Of a DNA stretch of 64,000 bases, positions 1 to 9,865 are shown one piece after another (the stretch's first letter is position 1; each line of letters starts with the position of its first letter). The stretch is from Planctomycetota bacterium (GTDB lineage: Bacteria; Planctomycetota; Planctomycetia; Isosphaerales; Isosphaeraceae). The position numbers were made by a program, and so were the translations under genes. The stretch is from contig JAQGHR010000068.1 in assembly GCA_028291545.1 (NCBI GenBank), forward strand, positions 118,809 to 182,808. Direction: 5' to 3'. The notes below the pieces were generated by a model. The model worked only from the letters and a program-made list of their open reading frames with translations, was not told where the DNA came from and searched no databases.

Positions 1-52
1 GCCAATCGCCCCGAGCGGCTCCGCTCCGGCGGACGACGGAGAGAGGACCCCG

Positions 53-2020
53 ATGAGCGCGACGGCCAGAAACCTCCTTTCCGAAGCCCTGATGGACGAG
101 ACCGTCCACCACGAATCCCCGCGCCATGATCGACCCGGCCCGGAAGGGATCGAACCCATGCCCAAGACCCCGGATAAGGCCACCCAGCAGCGCTATACGT
201 TCTCCTCGGGGGCCAGGCCGCTTGATGGCTTCACGATCAGGCGCGCGATCGGTCGAGGCGGCTTCGGCGAGGTGTATTACGCCACCTCGGACGCCGGCAA
301 GGAAGTCGCCCTGAAGCTCATCACCCGGAACCTCGAAGTCGAGCGCCGCGGCGTCGTCCAGTGCATGAACTTGAAGAGCCCGCACCTGGTCGCCATCCAC
401 GACCTGAAGCAGAATGACGCGGGCGACACGTTCGTGGTGATGGAATTCGTCGCCGGCCCGAGCCTCGCGCAGATCCTGGCCCAGCACGCCGCGGGCTTGC
501 CGGCGCAAGAGATCCGGATGTGGCTCAAGGGGTTGGTCGAGGGCGTTGCCTACCTCCATGACCACGGCATCGTCCACCGCGACCTGAAGCCGGCCAACCT
601 CTTCCTGGAAGAAGGCGTGGTCAAGATCGGCGACTACGGCCTGACCAAGGCCATCACGGCGGCGAGCCGAGATCCCGGCCATTCGGAGTGCGTCGGCACG
701 TGCCACTACATGGCGCCGGAGACCTCGACGGGCAAGTATCACAAACCGATCGATGTTTACGCCATCGGGGTGATCCTTTACGAGATGGTCACCGGCCGCG
801 TGCCGTTCGACGGCGAATCGGTCGGCGAGGTGCTGATGAAGCATCTGACGAGCCGTCCAGACCTGACGATCTTGCCCGAGCCCTTCAAGGGGATCGTCGG
901 CCGAGCCCTGGCCAAGGACCCCAACCACCGCCCGCAACGAGTCACCGACCTGCTCCTTCCGGGAGATGCGCCCAAGGAGCCGGATCTACGCTTCATCGGC
1001 GAGAAGAACTCCGCCGGATCTCCCCCGATGAAAGACGCGCCCAACCGTCGGGAAGAGATCCTGAGGATCACCGACGAGGAGCCGGTCTTCTACATCGGTC
1101 CCGAGACCCGCCCTCCCGCGCGGCCCAGGCCTCGCAATTTCAACCAGTGGCTCTGGGCGCGGAACCCGGTCTCGCGGGCCGTTCAAACCCGCCGCGCCTC
1201 GTTGCGACCGGCCGCGAGCCCCGCTCCTCAGCCGGTCGCCACGCTGGCGTCACGCCCCGTGCAAACGGCCCCTCGGCCCGCTCCCGCCGCCGCGGTTCCT
1301 CCGGTCCCGCGACCGGCCCCGGCGCCTGCGCCGGTTCCCCTCGGGCCCCCGCCGACCTTGCCGAGCGCGCGTGTTCGGGTGGCCGAACTTGCAGGTTCCA
1401 TGCTGTGGGCGGCCCCGATCGCGGGGTTGGCCTCGGCGCTGACGGTGCCGCTTGTCGCGCTGGCGGAGGATGCCCTTCCGACGGACCCGAGATTGATGGC
1501 GGTCGTCTTCGGTGTCACTCTTTTGACCACCTGGACCGCCCTGATTGCAGGAAAGGTCTGGGAAGGGAAGACGCCCGCTCGGAGAATCCGGCGGCGCGGC
1601 CTTCAACTCCTCCTGGGACTCGTGGTCGGCGGCGCCGGATTGTGTCTGGCCGAGGCGATCCACGTCGGGCCGACGTCCACGCCGACCCAACTGAACATCG
1701 ACCCCAGCACGTTCGATTTCGCCCCTAGCTCGTCGCGAACGCTGCTGGCAGGCGCCGCCGAATACGCGAGCTATTTCGGCCTGGTCCTCGCGGCGGCTCC
1801 GTGGTGGTCTTACACGGTGCGCGACAGGAAACGGCGATTCCGGATCCTCCCGGTCGTCTGGGTCGGCCTGGTCGGCGGTCTGCTGGGCCTGATGTTCCCG
1901 GCCACCGCGCCTGCCGGTGTCATCTCGGTCGTTCTCGCGGCCGTCGTGACCCAGTTCGTCAGTCCCTGGAACAAGGAATCCGCCGAATATGCCAGGGCCG
2001 CGAGGCGGCAAGCGGCCTGA
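53..2020 (+). CDS. Membrane-anchored Ser/Thr protein kinase (PknB/Hanks type)
   Basis: 655 residues. The kinase domain occupies about residues 60-305, with glycine loop GRGGFG at 67-72, ATP lysine K88 (VALKLI), catalytic HRDLKPAN at 175-182, metal-binding DYG at 194-196 (a mild DFG variant) and an APE-type motif. A Pro/Ala-rich linker follows (about 390-435), then roughly four to five hydrophobic helices to the C terminus, so the kinase should face the cytoplasm from a C-terminal membrane anchor. The start at 53 has a GGAGAGAGGA-like ribosome site; a Met at residue 36 is an alternative. Two small membrane proteins follow on the same strand. The substrate is unknown; the kinase call is secure. 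Confidence 0.93.
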   Translation: MSATARNLLSEALMDETVHHESPRHDRPGPEGIEPMPKTPDKATQQRYTFSSGARPLDGFTIRRAIGRGGFGEVYYATSDAGKEVALKLITRNLEVERRGVVQCMNLKSPHLVAIHDLKQNDAGDTFVVMEFVAGPSLAQILAQHAAGLPAQEIRMWLKGLVEGVAYLHDHGIVHRDLKPANLFLEEGVVKIGDYGLTKAITAASRDPGHSECVGTCHYMAPETSTGKYHKPIDVYAIGVILYEMVTGRVPFDGESVGEVLMKHLTSRPDLTILPEPFKGIVGRALAKDPNHRPQRVTDLLLPGDAPKEPDLRFIGEKNSAGSPPMKDAPNRREEILRITDEEPVFYIGPETRPPARPRPRNFNQWLWARNPVSRAVQTRRASLRPAASPAPQPVATLASRPVQTAPRPAPAAAVPPVPRPAPAPAPVPLGPPPTLPSARVRVAELAGSMLWAAPIAGLASALTVPLVALAEDALPTDPRLMAVVFGVTLLTTWTALIAGKVWEGKTPARRIRRRGLQLLLGLVVGGAGLCLAEAIHVGPTSTPTQLNIDPSTFDFAPSSSRTLLAGAAEYASYFGLVLAAAPWWSYTVRDRKRRFRILPVVWVGLVGGLLGLMFPATAPAGVISVVLAAVVTQFVSPWNKESAEYARAARRQAA

Positions 2021-2211
2021 CGGCGGACCGGTCGGCCTCTGTCTCTGTTGAAGGGGCTGGTTGCGAGGATTCGCGAAGGCTTCGTTCCGGAATTCTTCGA
2101 ACCCAGCCCCGAATTTCCCCGTTCCGCGAGCGAATCTCCTGGTGTGGACGTCGTTCTCTCGACCGCCCGGCAACTCGCCGGTCGCGAAGTCCGACAAGGA
2201 TCATGACCGCC

Positions 2212-2823
2212 ATGAAACGCTTCTTCGCGATCACCTGCCTCGCCTCCCTCGCGTCCTCCAGCCTGGTGGGCTCCGCCGAGGCGAGTCGGCCTCCACGGCC
2301 GCCCGGTCCGCGCCACGTTTGGGCCTCCTTCAAGAAGCCGGCTCGCGCGATCGATCCCGCAGCCACGCGGGAGATCCAGAGCGAGTTGTGCGCCACCACC
2401 GAGCGTGCGGAGGTCAACCTCCGTCATCAGCTCGAGGCCGCGGTTTCCGCCTGGTTGGCTGAAAACGGCGTGGACCGGTCCTGGACGCCTCCCAAGCCGC
2501 TCGTGGACCGGATGGTGGCCAGCAAGGTCTACGTCGAGCCGGTCATGGTGAAAGACCTGAACGTCTTCCGCGCCTCGGTCTCGGCCGAGTTCTCGGATCG
2601 TCGCAAGCGAGAATTTCTCAACGTCTACCACCGTCAAGTCGGCTGGAATCGAATCGTCCTCCTCGGCGGCGGCCTGACGTTCGTGCTCGCCTGCCTGGCG
2701 GCGGTCTCCGGCTATATCCGTGCCGATGAGGCAACCAAGGGCTACTACACGAACCGGCTTCGATTACTTGCCGCCGCCGGTGTTGGCGCGGCCGGTGTAG
2801 TCGTCTACCAGATCCTGACCTGA
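2212..2823 (+). CDS. Exported protein of unknown function with C-terminal membrane segments
   Basis: 203 residues if started at 2212, where AAGGA lies 11 bases upstream; an in-frame ATG at 2203 is too close to that site. The N terminus is a clear signal peptide (KR followed by a hydrophobic run ending near SAEA). A soluble region rich in charged residues follows (about 25-150), then two hydrophobic helices near the C terminus (about 145-170 and 182-200). I do not recognise a family. It sits 190 bases after the membrane kinase and 44 bases before another membrane protein, so the three may be co-transcribed and functionally linked; that link is inference. Confidence 0.75.
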   Translation: MKRFFAITCLASLASSSLVGSAEASRPPRPPGPRHVWASFKKPARAIDPAATREIQSELCATTERAEVNLRHQLEAAVSAWLAENGVDRSWTPPKPLVDRMVASKVYVEPVMVKDLNVFRASVSAEFSDRRKREFLNVYHRQVGWNRIVLLGGGLTFVLACLAAVSGYIRADEATKGYYTNRLRLLAAAGVGAAGVVVYQILT

Positions 2824-2866
2824 CTCCGTCTGCCACGGCCCGGGTGTGTGATAGCGAGGAGTTTCC

Positions 2867-3286
2867 ATGCGACCATCCTTGGGAATACTGGTCTTGATCG
2901 TCCTCTTTCTCCTGCCGATGGCGCTGATCGCCCTGTCGAGGCACCGCGCCCGACATCGCGGATTCCGGCCCCCTCTGGGCACGATCCTGGCGGTGGGCGT
3001 CCCGGCCGTTATGTTCCTGCTGTTCTTCACAGAGCCACCGGCGGAGGTCGCGATGCTCTTGCTAGCCGCTTCGTCCGTCGTGTTCGCATGGCTCTGGGGC
3101 CGTGAATTCATCAATTTGATGGGCCTGGCCGACGAGGCGTTCCCCGGCCGTTACGACAAGATCCTGTGGTTCACCCTGATGATCCTCCTGCCGCCCGTCG
3201 GCCTGCTCGCCTTCGGCGCATTCCGCCGCGTCTACTGGCCCGCGGAGAAGCCGGCGAGTGACCGGATGTCGCACGAGTTGATCTGA
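2867..3286 (+). CDS. Small polytopic membrane protein, unknown function
   Basis: 139 residues with about four predicted transmembrane helices (roughly residues 5-23, 37-55, 58-78 and 101-122) and short basic loops. A GAGGAG ribosome site lies seven bases before the ATG. No family motif is recognisable. It follows the exported protein at 2212 by 44 bases on the same strand and may belong to the same unit as the kinase at 53. Confidence 0.75.
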   Translation: MRPSLGILVLIVLFLLPMALIALSRHRARHRGFRPPLGTILAVGVPAVMFLLFFTEPPAEVAMLLLAASSVVFAWLWGREFINLMGLADEAFPGRYDKILWFTLMILLPPVGLLAFGAFRRVYWPAEKPASDRMSHELI

Positions 3287-3741
3287 TCGTTCGCGAGTTC
3301 CGCGTGCTGACACGACGACGACGCACGGCCCTACCGGCTCGCACTTGCCCGGGGTGTGCTCGTCGTCGTTGCGTTCCGGCATCGCTCAGGCGTGCTGGAG
3401 CGTCGAATTACGGCCGTTGCCATGTTCGATTTCCTCATTTGTCACGATGATATTTCACAGGAGAAGGTGACGAGTGCGACGGTGCGCGGATTCCTGCAAG
3501 GCCGGCCGAATCCATCATGGAGAGACGGACTCGGTTCCTCACAGGGGATCGGGTTTTCCCGCCGGACACGCCGAGGCCCCCCATCCTCCCGGCCGCCATG
3601 AGGGCGGTACGACTCGCCTTCAAGTCCCCGTAGCGACATCGAGGCATGGGCGATTAGAATAGATCCGGCAAGCCTATTGCCAACGTCCCGTCCTCGCGAC
3701 AGTCCTTAGCGGGATGTTCCCGTCCCAACCGTCGGGAGCGG
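3287..3741. other. Intergenic region, no convincing gene
   Basis: About 455 bases between the small membrane protein and the ECF sigma gene. It holds an imperfect inverted repeat built of ACG/CGT triplets (3312-3323 against 3361-3369) without a T run. No tRNA fold or translatable frame with a ribosome site was found. The promoter of the sigma gene presumably lies in its right part. Confidence 0.5.
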
Positions 3742-4374
3742 ATGGAAACGATGGCGACGACAGACGCCGAGAGACTCCTGATCCGGCAGGTCCGCGGCGG
3801 TGACGCCCAGTCCTGGCACCAATTGATCGAGCGCTACGAGGGCCGATTACTCGCCTTCGTCGATAGCCGTCTCCACGACCGCGCCGCCGCCGAAGACACG
3901 GTCCAGGAGACCTTCATTGGCTTCCTCACCAGCCTCCCCCACTACGATGAGGGGCGTGATCTGGAGGCCTACCTGTTCTCGATTGCCGCCCACAAGCTGA
4001 CGGACCATCTGCGCCGCCAGGGGCGCCGTCCGATCGACCAGTTCGGTTCCGACGATCACGGCCGACCGATGGACGAGGTCGCCGGGCACGACCGGGCGGC
4101 GTCGTCGATCGCACGCTCCGACGAGCGTCGCGTCGCCGAGGAGCGTATGCTGGCCGAGTCCCTGGGCACGCTCGTTCACGAATGGATCGATCGCGCGGAC
4201 TTCGACCGGCTCCGCTGCCTGGAGCTTTTGATCGTCAAGGGTTGGGCCAACAAGGACGCCGCGAAGTTCCTCAATCTCACCGAGCAGGCGGTCGCCAGCT
4301 ACAAGTTCCAGACCATCGCCCGCCTGAAGGAGATGGCCAGGCGAGCGGGGCTCAGCTTCGATGATCTGGGCTGA
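3742..4374 (+). CDS. ECF-type RNA polymerase sigma factor
   Basis: 210 residues. Region 2 spans about residues 20-95 (LIERYEGRLLAFV, AEDTVQETF, and the helix ending in KLTDHLRRQ). Region 4 lies near residues 150-205, with a helix-turn-helix around KDAAKFLNLTEQAVASYKFQ. Two starts are possible, ATG 3742 or ATG 3751; GGGAGCGG lies just upstream. The next gene, 58 bases downstream, encodes a short Cys/His protein that looks like its anti-sigma factor, the usual arrangement for ECF pairs. The signal and regulon cannot be read from the sequence. Confidence 0.9.
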   Translation: METMATTDAERLLIRQVRGGDAQSWHQLIERYEGRLLAFVDSRLHDRAAAEDTVQETFIGFLTSLPHYDEGRDLEAYLFSIAAHKLTDHLRRQGRRPIDQFGSDDHGRPMDEVAGHDRAASSIARSDERRVAEERMLAESLGTLVHEWIDRADFDRLRCLELLIVKGWANKDAAKFLNLTEQAVASYKFQTIARLKEMARRAGLSFDDLG

Positions 4375-4432
4375 ACGGACCGCAATCCGAAATCGGGCAG
4401 GGCGCTCGCTCTACGAATCCAGGGGTAACTTC

Positions 4433-4849
4433 ATGGACAATCGCCCGATCGACGTCGAGACCCTGAAGGACTATCTCGCCGAGACCCTGCCGCCCGAGGC
4501 CATGGCGCGTGTGGAGAAGGCGCTGCGGGACTCTTCCGAGCTTCGCGCGCAGCTGGAAGACGTCCGCCAGAATCGCGGCGACGCCGGCTTGCACTCGCTA
4601 GGGGCGATCTGGAAACGGTCTCGACTGACCTGCGCGACGCGCCAGGAACTCGGCAGCTTCCTGCTCGAAGCGCTCGACCCCGATCACGCCGATTACCTCA
4701 AGTTCCACATCGAGGTCATCGCTTGCCCCTTCTGCCAGGCCAACCTGGCGGACCTCCAGCATAAGGCCGAGCGCGCCGCCCCTGCGGCGAAGACCCGTCA
4801 GAAACGGATCTACGACTCCAGCCGCGGGCTGCTCTCGGGCGAGGGCTGA
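4433..4849 (+). CDS. Putative zinc-binding anti-sigma factor
   Basis: 138 residues, started at ATG 4433 behind AGGGGT. No transmembrane helix is evident. It has an acidic helical N terminus (LKDYLAETLPPEAMARVEKA) and a HIEVIACPFC segment near residues 93-102 giving an H-x5-C-x2-C set, similar to the zinc-binding anti-sigma domain. It directly follows the ECF sigma gene, which supports a role in sequestering that sigma factor. The cytoplasmic location and zinc binding are inferred. Confidence 0.68.
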   Translation: MDNRPIDVETLKDYLAETLPPEAMARVEKALRDSSELRAQLEDVRQNRGDAGLHSLGAIWKRSRLTCATRQELGSFLLEALDPDHADYLKFHIEVIACPFCQANLADLQHKAERAAPAAKTRQKRIYDSSRGLLSGEG

Positions 4850-4869
4850 GGATCTTTCACGTCATAGGC

Positions 4870-7428
4870 TTACGGCTTTCCGCCCGGTCCCACCTTCGCG
4901 GGATCGGCGCCGGTGGCCGTCTTGCCGTCAACGATCACGGCGAAGTCCTCGGGAACCTTGCCTTCACCCTGGGACGGGCCGGCGAACTTGATCACCTCGT
5001 CGCGCCCTCCGGTGTCGGCCTTCATCAGCTCGGCCCAGGTTTTCAGGTTCGAGGGGCCGTCCTTCATGCCATCGAAACCTCGCGGAGGGACCACCACCCA
5101 GGCGACTCCGGTGATCGCATAGGCGTTATCCTTCCCCGTCCACACCAGGGCCTTCGGCAAGGCGTCCTTGGGCGTGGGGGTCATCAACAAGGCCGACGTC
5201 CGGGTCGCCGATTGGCTCACCGAGACGGTGAGAGGGCCATCCGCCGTGAACCCCTCCGCGACGAGCAGGCCCGCGCCCAGTGCCGTGCAGCGGTCGATTG
5301 TGATCCGCCTCGGCTTGTTCGTCGGTGCGTTCTTCCTGACCGCCGCCACGGCCCAGCCCGCCAGAGGGTCGGTCGTGATATCGCGGACGAAGATGCAGTG
5401 CGAGAATTTCGCGTCCGCGCCAGGATACATCGCAAGCGAGATCGGCCGATCGAATCCTTCGAACATACATCCGGTGACGCGGGTATCCAATCCCTCCGCG
5501 GCCACGGCGCGAATCGAGCGCTCCGTGCCTGTGGTGGTAAACAGGCATCGTTCCAGGGCGACGCCGCCATTGGCGGCGATCAGGGTTGGAGGCGAGGCTC
5601 CGGGCCTGGCTCCCTCGTTGACGATGATCTCCGCGCGGATCGACAATCCGATCAGCGTGAGCCTGGCGAGCGGGTCCGCCTCGATCCAGGGCATCGGCCC
5701 TGCGAGGTCGACGCTCAATTCGGGCCGAGCCCCATCAACCGCCTTGATCACGAGATGGCCGCCCGAAAGCCGCAACGACTTCTTGGGGTCGCCGACCTTG
5801 AGCGTTTTCTTGGTTCGTAAGACGATCTCGCCGCCGCTTCCCCCGAGCCGTGTGATCGCCTCGCGAAGGTCGGGCTGGGCGACTTCGGTGTTGTCGGGAT
5901 ACCGGATCGCGATCTCGGGAGGGGGCTCGTTGGAGTCCTTTGTCTTGGACGCCTCCGCGTTCTGGACCGCCTTCGGGATCGCCTTGGATCGGCTCGGGAG
6001 CTTCGACCAGACGAAAATCAGCAGCGCCACGACGAGTGCCGCACCCGCGACGCTGCCCAGGGCCGTGAGCACGATGCGGGTCGGGAAGGGAATCGGGGTC
6101 CGTTCGCCCCCCGGTTCTGGTTGGGTCGGAATTTCTGTGGACCCCTTGGATTTCGCCTTCTCCTTCGCAATCGCGGTCGGACGGGCCGTCGATCGGCCTT
6201 GAAAAAGCGGAGGTTCGGGCCCGAGATTGATCCGGAAAATGTCCATCGGGTCCGAGGCAGGGGCGGTCGGCGGAGATACCTCGTTCGATCCATGCTTGAG
6301 ATCGAGGTCGGGGTCGGAGCCGGGAGGTGTCGCACCGGAGGGAGGGTCGACGGGCCCTTCCCGGGTCGGTGCGGTCGCCGAAGCGATCTCGGCGGGCAAG
6401 AGCGACCCTCCGATGAACGGCTCCAGCGCCCTCGCCACGTCGGCGGCGCGAGGATAGCGGTCGTCCACGGACTTCTTCATCATTTTCGACACCACGGCCA
6501 CGAGCCCTTCAGGCACGCCGGGTGCGGAATTGGCGAGCGGGTCGGGGTCGTTGAGCTGGTGTGCGTAGAGTTTCTCCGGCAGACTCGGCGAGGGGAACGG
6601 AACCCGGCCGGAGATCATGTGGTAGAGCGTACAACCGAGCGAATAGACATCGCTTCGCGCATCGACCGATCGGGAATGCTTGGCCTGCTCGGGAGAGATG
6701 TAGTCGAAGGTGCCCACGGTCGCGCCATCGCGAGTGACGATGTCGTCCAGGTCGCCCAGATCGATCGCCAGGCCCAGGTCGGTGAGCTTGGCGGTCCCGT
6801 CGTGATCGATGAGGATGTTCATCGGGTTCACGTCCCGATGCAACAGACCCTTCTGATGCAAGTGTTCCAGCCCCAGCGCCACCTGGCGTCCCAGGCTCGC
6901 GGCCGTGGCCGGAGGGAGTTTGCCGAGTTCGGCGATCACGTGGCCGACGGTCTTCCCCTCGATGTACTCCATCACGAGGTAGCGGACCCCGTGCGCATCC
7001 CCTTCGTCGTAGATGCGGACCAGGTTCTCGTGCTGAAGCTGGGCGCCGACCTTCGCCTCGCGGCGGAACCTGGCGAGCGCCCGAGGGTTCGTCATCCGCT
7101 CGCGAGAGAGGATCTTGAGCGCCACCTTGCGATTGAGCCGGGTGTCACGCGCGAGATAAACCCGGCCCATGCCCCCCTGTCCGATCACATCCTGAAGCTC
7201 GTACTTGTCGATTCGTAATCCCTGCCAGCGGCCGGCGAGGATCTGCTGGGCCTGCCAGAGGGTGAGTCGGCCGGCATTGACGAGTTGCCGCGCGAGTCGA
7301 CGGTCGATCGCGTCCAGGGTGCGTTTATCGGGCGGCACCGTGTCCCACGACGCGGCCATGGTCGCCTCGTCGAGCAGACCGCTCTTGACTGCCGCTTGCC
7401 AGAAACGCGACGCCTGGGGTTCGACCAT
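4870..7428 (-). CDS. Ser/Thr protein kinase with transmembrane helix and beta-helix-like extracytoplasmic domain
   Basis: 852 residues from ATG 7428; an upstream in-frame start at 7500 would add 24 residues unlike this family. Residues 1-72 form a helical N-terminal region common in planctomycete kinases (FWQAAVKSGLL...LTLWQAQQILAG). Kinase domain about 75-340: GQGGMG at 83-88, K105, HRDVNPMN at 197-204, DLG at 217-219. The catalytic-loop lysine of HRDxKxxN is Asn here, which is odd. A low-complexity Pro/Ser linker and one transmembrane helix follow, then about 320 residues with repeated beta-strand patterns and short turns, suggestive of a parallel beta-helix outside the membrane. Confidence 0.9.
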   Translation of the reverse strand: MVEPQASRFWQAAVKSGLLDEATMAASWDTVPPDKRTLDAIDRRLARQLVNAGRLTLWQAQQILAGRWQGLRIDKYELQDVIGQGGMGRVYLARDTRLNRKVALKILSRERMTNPRALARFRREAKVGAQLQHENLVRIYDEGDAHGVRYLVMEYIEGKTVGHVIAELGKLPPATAASLGRQVALGLEHLHQKGLLHRDVNPMNILIDHDGTAKLTDLGLAIDLGDLDDIVTRDGATVGTFDYISPEQAKHSRSVDARSDVYSLGCTLYHMISGRVPFPSPSLPEKLYAHQLNDPDPLANSAPGVPEGLVAVVSKMMKKSVDDRYPRAADVARALEPFIGGSLLPAEIASATAPTREGPVDPPSGATPPGSDPDLDLKHGSNEVSPPTAPASDPMDIFRINLGPEPPLFQGRSTARPTAIAKEKAKSKGSTEIPTQPEPGGERTPIPFPTRIVLTALGSVAGAALVVALLIFVWSKLPSRSKAIPKAVQNAEASKTKDSNEPPPEIAIRYPDNTEVAQPDLREAITRLGGSGGEIVLRTKKTLKVGDPKKSLRLSGGHLVIKAVDGARPELSVDLAGPMPWIEADPLARLTLIGLSIRAEIIVNEGARPGASPPTLIAANGGVALERCLFTTTGTERSIRAVAAEGLDTRVTGCMFEGFDRPISLAMYPGADAKFSHCIFVRDITTDPLAGWAVAAVRKNAPTNKPRRITIDRCTALGAGLLVAEGFTADGPLTVSVSQSATRTSALLMTPTPKDALPKALVWTGKDNAYAITGVAWVVVPPRGFDGMKDGPSNLKTWAELMKADTGGRDEVIKFAGPSQGEGKVPEDFAVIVDGKTATGADPAKVGPGGKP

Positions 7429-7651
7429 GAGGAGTCCGAGGTCCCTTCGGGAGGGCGAACGCCAGAGATGCAACGGGAGAGTGAGGACAAAGCCGCCCAT
7501 CGAGTTCGGGCAGACGCCTCGCTGGATCTTAGCCCGCGCGTGATAAGTGAGGCAAGTTCAAAGGCCCGGGCGACCGGGGTATTCTTCGAGGCCGAGACAT
7601 GGATACGATAGGACATCTGCCGAATCGATCCTGTCCCGAGACCTTTCGCTC

Positions 7652-8323
7652 ATGAACGTTCGCGCCCTGGTGCTGGTCCTACTTTTAGCGATCGGCGGGT
7701 TCGGCACCTACGCCTGGACGCGTTATCAAGCCGTCGGGGTGCCGGGCAGGCCTCATCCCGAGGTTGTCGTATCCGTCGCCGTCCAGGAGCCCGAAAAGCA
7801 TAAGGTGACCCCGGCCATGCTCGTCGCCGCCGAGGCCAGGGCCAAGCGGCCGGCCCCGCCGTTCGAGATGATCGCGAGCGACGGCACCGCGTGCGATCTC
7901 GCCAAGATGGCCAAGGACGGGCCCATCGTCCTGGTCTTCATCAAGGACGGCTGCCCATGCAGCGTCTCCGCCGAGGCGTATTTTAATCAGCTTCATGCCG
8001 CCTATCGCGGGCGAATTCGCTTCGTGGGCGTGATTGACGGCGATCGCAAACTCGCCCGCAAATGGGGTGCGCTCAACGGGGTTCCGTTCCCCATCCTGCC
8101 CGATCCGAAACTCACGCTCATGCAGTCCTACGGCGCCACCAACTCCGCTTACGTCGCCCTGATCGATCGAGACGGGCAGATCGAGGAGTTCTGGCCCGGC
8201 TACTCCGCCTCCATGCTCCACGATCTCAACGCGAAGATGGCCAAACTCGCCGGCCTCGACCCGGAGACTGTCGAGACGCCCGATGCGCCCGAGGATCTCT
8301 ATTCGGGTTGCCCGTTCCAATGA
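7652..8323 (+). CDS. Membrane-anchored thioredoxin-like (redoxin/AhpC-TSA) protein
   Basis: 223 residues from ATG 7652. The N terminus is a hydrophobic anchor or signal (residues 2-20). The thioredoxin-like fold runs from about residue 65, with the start of the redox site at GCPCS, that is a CPC arrangement rather than CxxC. Other redoxin features are FVGVIDGDRKLARKWG and a VALIDRDGQIEEFWPGY strand-turn. A further Cys lies in the C-terminal SGCPFQ. It likely acts in the periplasm-like compartment as a thiol-dependent reductase or peroxidase. Neighbours give no functional link. Confidence 0.75.
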   Translation: MNVRALVLVLLLAIGGFGTYAWTRYQAVGVPGRPHPEVVVSVAVQEPEKHKVTPAMLVAAEARAKRPAPPFEMIASDGTACDLAKMAKDGPIVLVFIKDGCPCSVSAEAYFNQLHAAYRGRIRFVGVIDGDRKLARKWGALNGVPFPILPDPKLTLMQSYGATNSAYVALIDRDGQIEEFWPGYSASMLHDLNAKMAKLAGLDPETVETPDAPEDLYSGCPFQ

Positions 8324-8797
8324 CGCTCGTTGTCCCGACTTGAGGGGCCGAATCGATTTCTCGATCGTTCTCCTCGCCGTCCTCGATGTTGTAGCTTCAA
8401 TGGAAGACACGCGGGCAAGGATGATGACCGGGCGCGGCGGATCTCGGCCGTCTTCTTCAGGGCGAGCCTTCCGATCGCCCAGGGAATCATCGAGGCGATG
8501 TCCCCTCTACCTAGGAAGTTGCGTCACGGTGTGAGATTCGCACGTACTCTTGAGCAGGCGTGGCCCACGGATCTCGACCGTGTCAAGGACCCCCGCAATC
8601 CCCGAGAAAATCAATGAATCACTGGAATAATGCGTGCATGCACTCTAGAATAATTTGCCGTGAATCCCCAGGATTTTGGGGTCGAACAAGATATCGAGTT
8701 TGTATATAGACAGGGGCGGGTACGGCGGTAAGGCACACCCGAGCGGACTGTCGCTCGTCCTGATGCACTCGAAACGACTGTCAATCGACACAATTAC
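8324..8797. other. Intergenic region upstream of a divergent sigma-like gene
   Basis: About 470 bases without a convincing gene. It contains a perfect 10-base palindrome GTGCATGCAC (8634-8643) and a short hairpin with stem CCCCA/TGGGG (8666-8670 and 8677-8681). The stretch 8600-8800 is markedly more AT-rich than the surroundings, as expected for a promoter or leader of the gene starting near 8798. Confidence 0.5.
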
Positions 8798-9601
8798 TTG
8801 AGGGTTAAGTTCTTGGGACGTGACGGGCGAAAAGCGGTGCGGCGGATGTACCTGCCAAAGGTCGAGGCGCTCGAAGCGCTCCGGCTCTTGAATGCCGCGA
8901 CACCGACGCTCGGGCCGCTGGTGGCCGAGCACTTCCCGGTCACGTCCTCGCCGGCACCCATCGATCAGGATCTCGGTCACGACGCCTGGGATGCCGCTCT
9001 CAGCCAGACCCGCCTCGCCGACCTCCTCGCACCCGCTGTTTCGCCCGTACCGACGGCACCGGCCGCGAATGATCCCGCCGCGATCTCGTCGGGGTTGTCC
9101 CAGCTCGATCGCTATCTCGCCCGGACCTGGTCGCGCGCCGGTATTTCTCCGCAGGGCGCCGACGACTGCACGCAGGCGGTCTACACCACGCTCCTACAAA
9201 ATTGGGGACGCAACGCGTTCGACGGCCTGCTCGCCGAGGTCGGCACGATCGGCATTCGCGCGACCTTGAGCCGGGACACCCCCGACGGGCCGGACTTCTT
9301 CCGCGCGATCGACACCGTCAAGAAGCGTGCCCAGCGTGAAAAGAGCTTCGCCCCTCTGAACGAGGGCGCGAATGTCGCCGGCAGCGACGGAGCCTCGGAG
9401 TCCTGGCGAGGCGCCCTCCATGAAGCCATCGACCGCAACCTCAGTCCTCGCGAGGCGGCCCTGATCCACGCCACCCTTCAAGGCGAGACTCCGGCCGAGA
9501 TTGCCCTTCAGTGGGGCGTTGCGCCGAAAACCGTCAGTAACGAAAAGACGCGCGCCATCCAGAAGCTTCGCGAGGCTCTGGTGGCCGATCTGGCAGACTG
9601 A
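8798..9601 (+). CDS. Divergent sigma-70-like protein with LEPR-like N-terminal motif
   Basis: 267 residues from TTG 8798; ATG 8846 is an alternative, and neither has a strong ribosome site. The C-terminal half is sigma-like: region-2-type DDCTQAVYTTLL near residues 126-137, a conserved helix FFRAIDTVKKRAQREK, then LSPREAALIHATLQGETPAEIALQWGV-type helix-turn-helix ending in a VSNEKTRAIQKLREAL helix (region 4). The N terminus carries RR followed by LPKVEALEALRLLNA, resembling the LEPR/“LExLExRxLLS” motif seen at the start of exported planctomycete proteins. A paralogue lies at 52533-53150. Role as a transcription initiation factor is inferred from the fold only. Confidence 0.72.
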   Translation: MRVKFLGRDGRKAVRRMYLPKVEALEALRLLNAATPTLGPLVAEHFPVTSSPAPIDQDLGHDAWDAALSQTRLADLLAPAVSPVPTAPAANDPAAISSGLSQLDRYLARTWSRAGISPQGADDCTQAVYTTLLQNWGRNAFDGLLAEVGTIGIRATLSRDTPDGPDFFRAIDTVKKRAQREKSFAPLNEGANVAGSDGASESWRGALHEAIDRNLSPREAALIHATLQGETPAEIALQWGVAPKTVSNEKTRAIQKLREALVADLAD

Positions 9602-9646
9602 GGAAGACGGGCAACCGCCAAGATTCCCTGGCGGAAGCCCCTCGTG

Positions 9647-9865
9647 CTACTCGACCGCTGACCCGAACTCCGTCGACGGGACCATCGTCCCGGCCGATTC
9701 CGGCTTCGTGGGGTCGTCGAGCTTGCCGTCCTTCGGCAGGTCCGGCGGCAGGCTCGCGGAGTCGGGCGACGAGGCCGGTTCGTCCTGACCGTGGGGAATC
9801 GGCTTTTCGCCGAAGATCTTGTCGAAGTTGGCAAAACCGTACTTACGAATGATGGGGCCGCTCAT
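9647..9865 (-). CDS. Small conserved planctomycete protein of unknown function
   Basis: 72 residues from ATG 9865, with GGAGA seven bases upstream. The N terminus reads SGPIIRKYGFANFDKIFGEK, a pattern I recall from short uncharacterised planctomycete proteins; the rest is Pro/Ser/Asp-rich and probably disordered. The start overlaps the end of the HEPN gene by 23 bases, so it is very likely translated from the same message. Function unknown. Confidence 0.7.
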   Translation of the reverse strand: MSGPIIRKYGFANFDKIFGEKPIPHGQDEPASSPDSASLPPDLPKDGKLDDPTKPESAGTMVPSTEFGSAVE

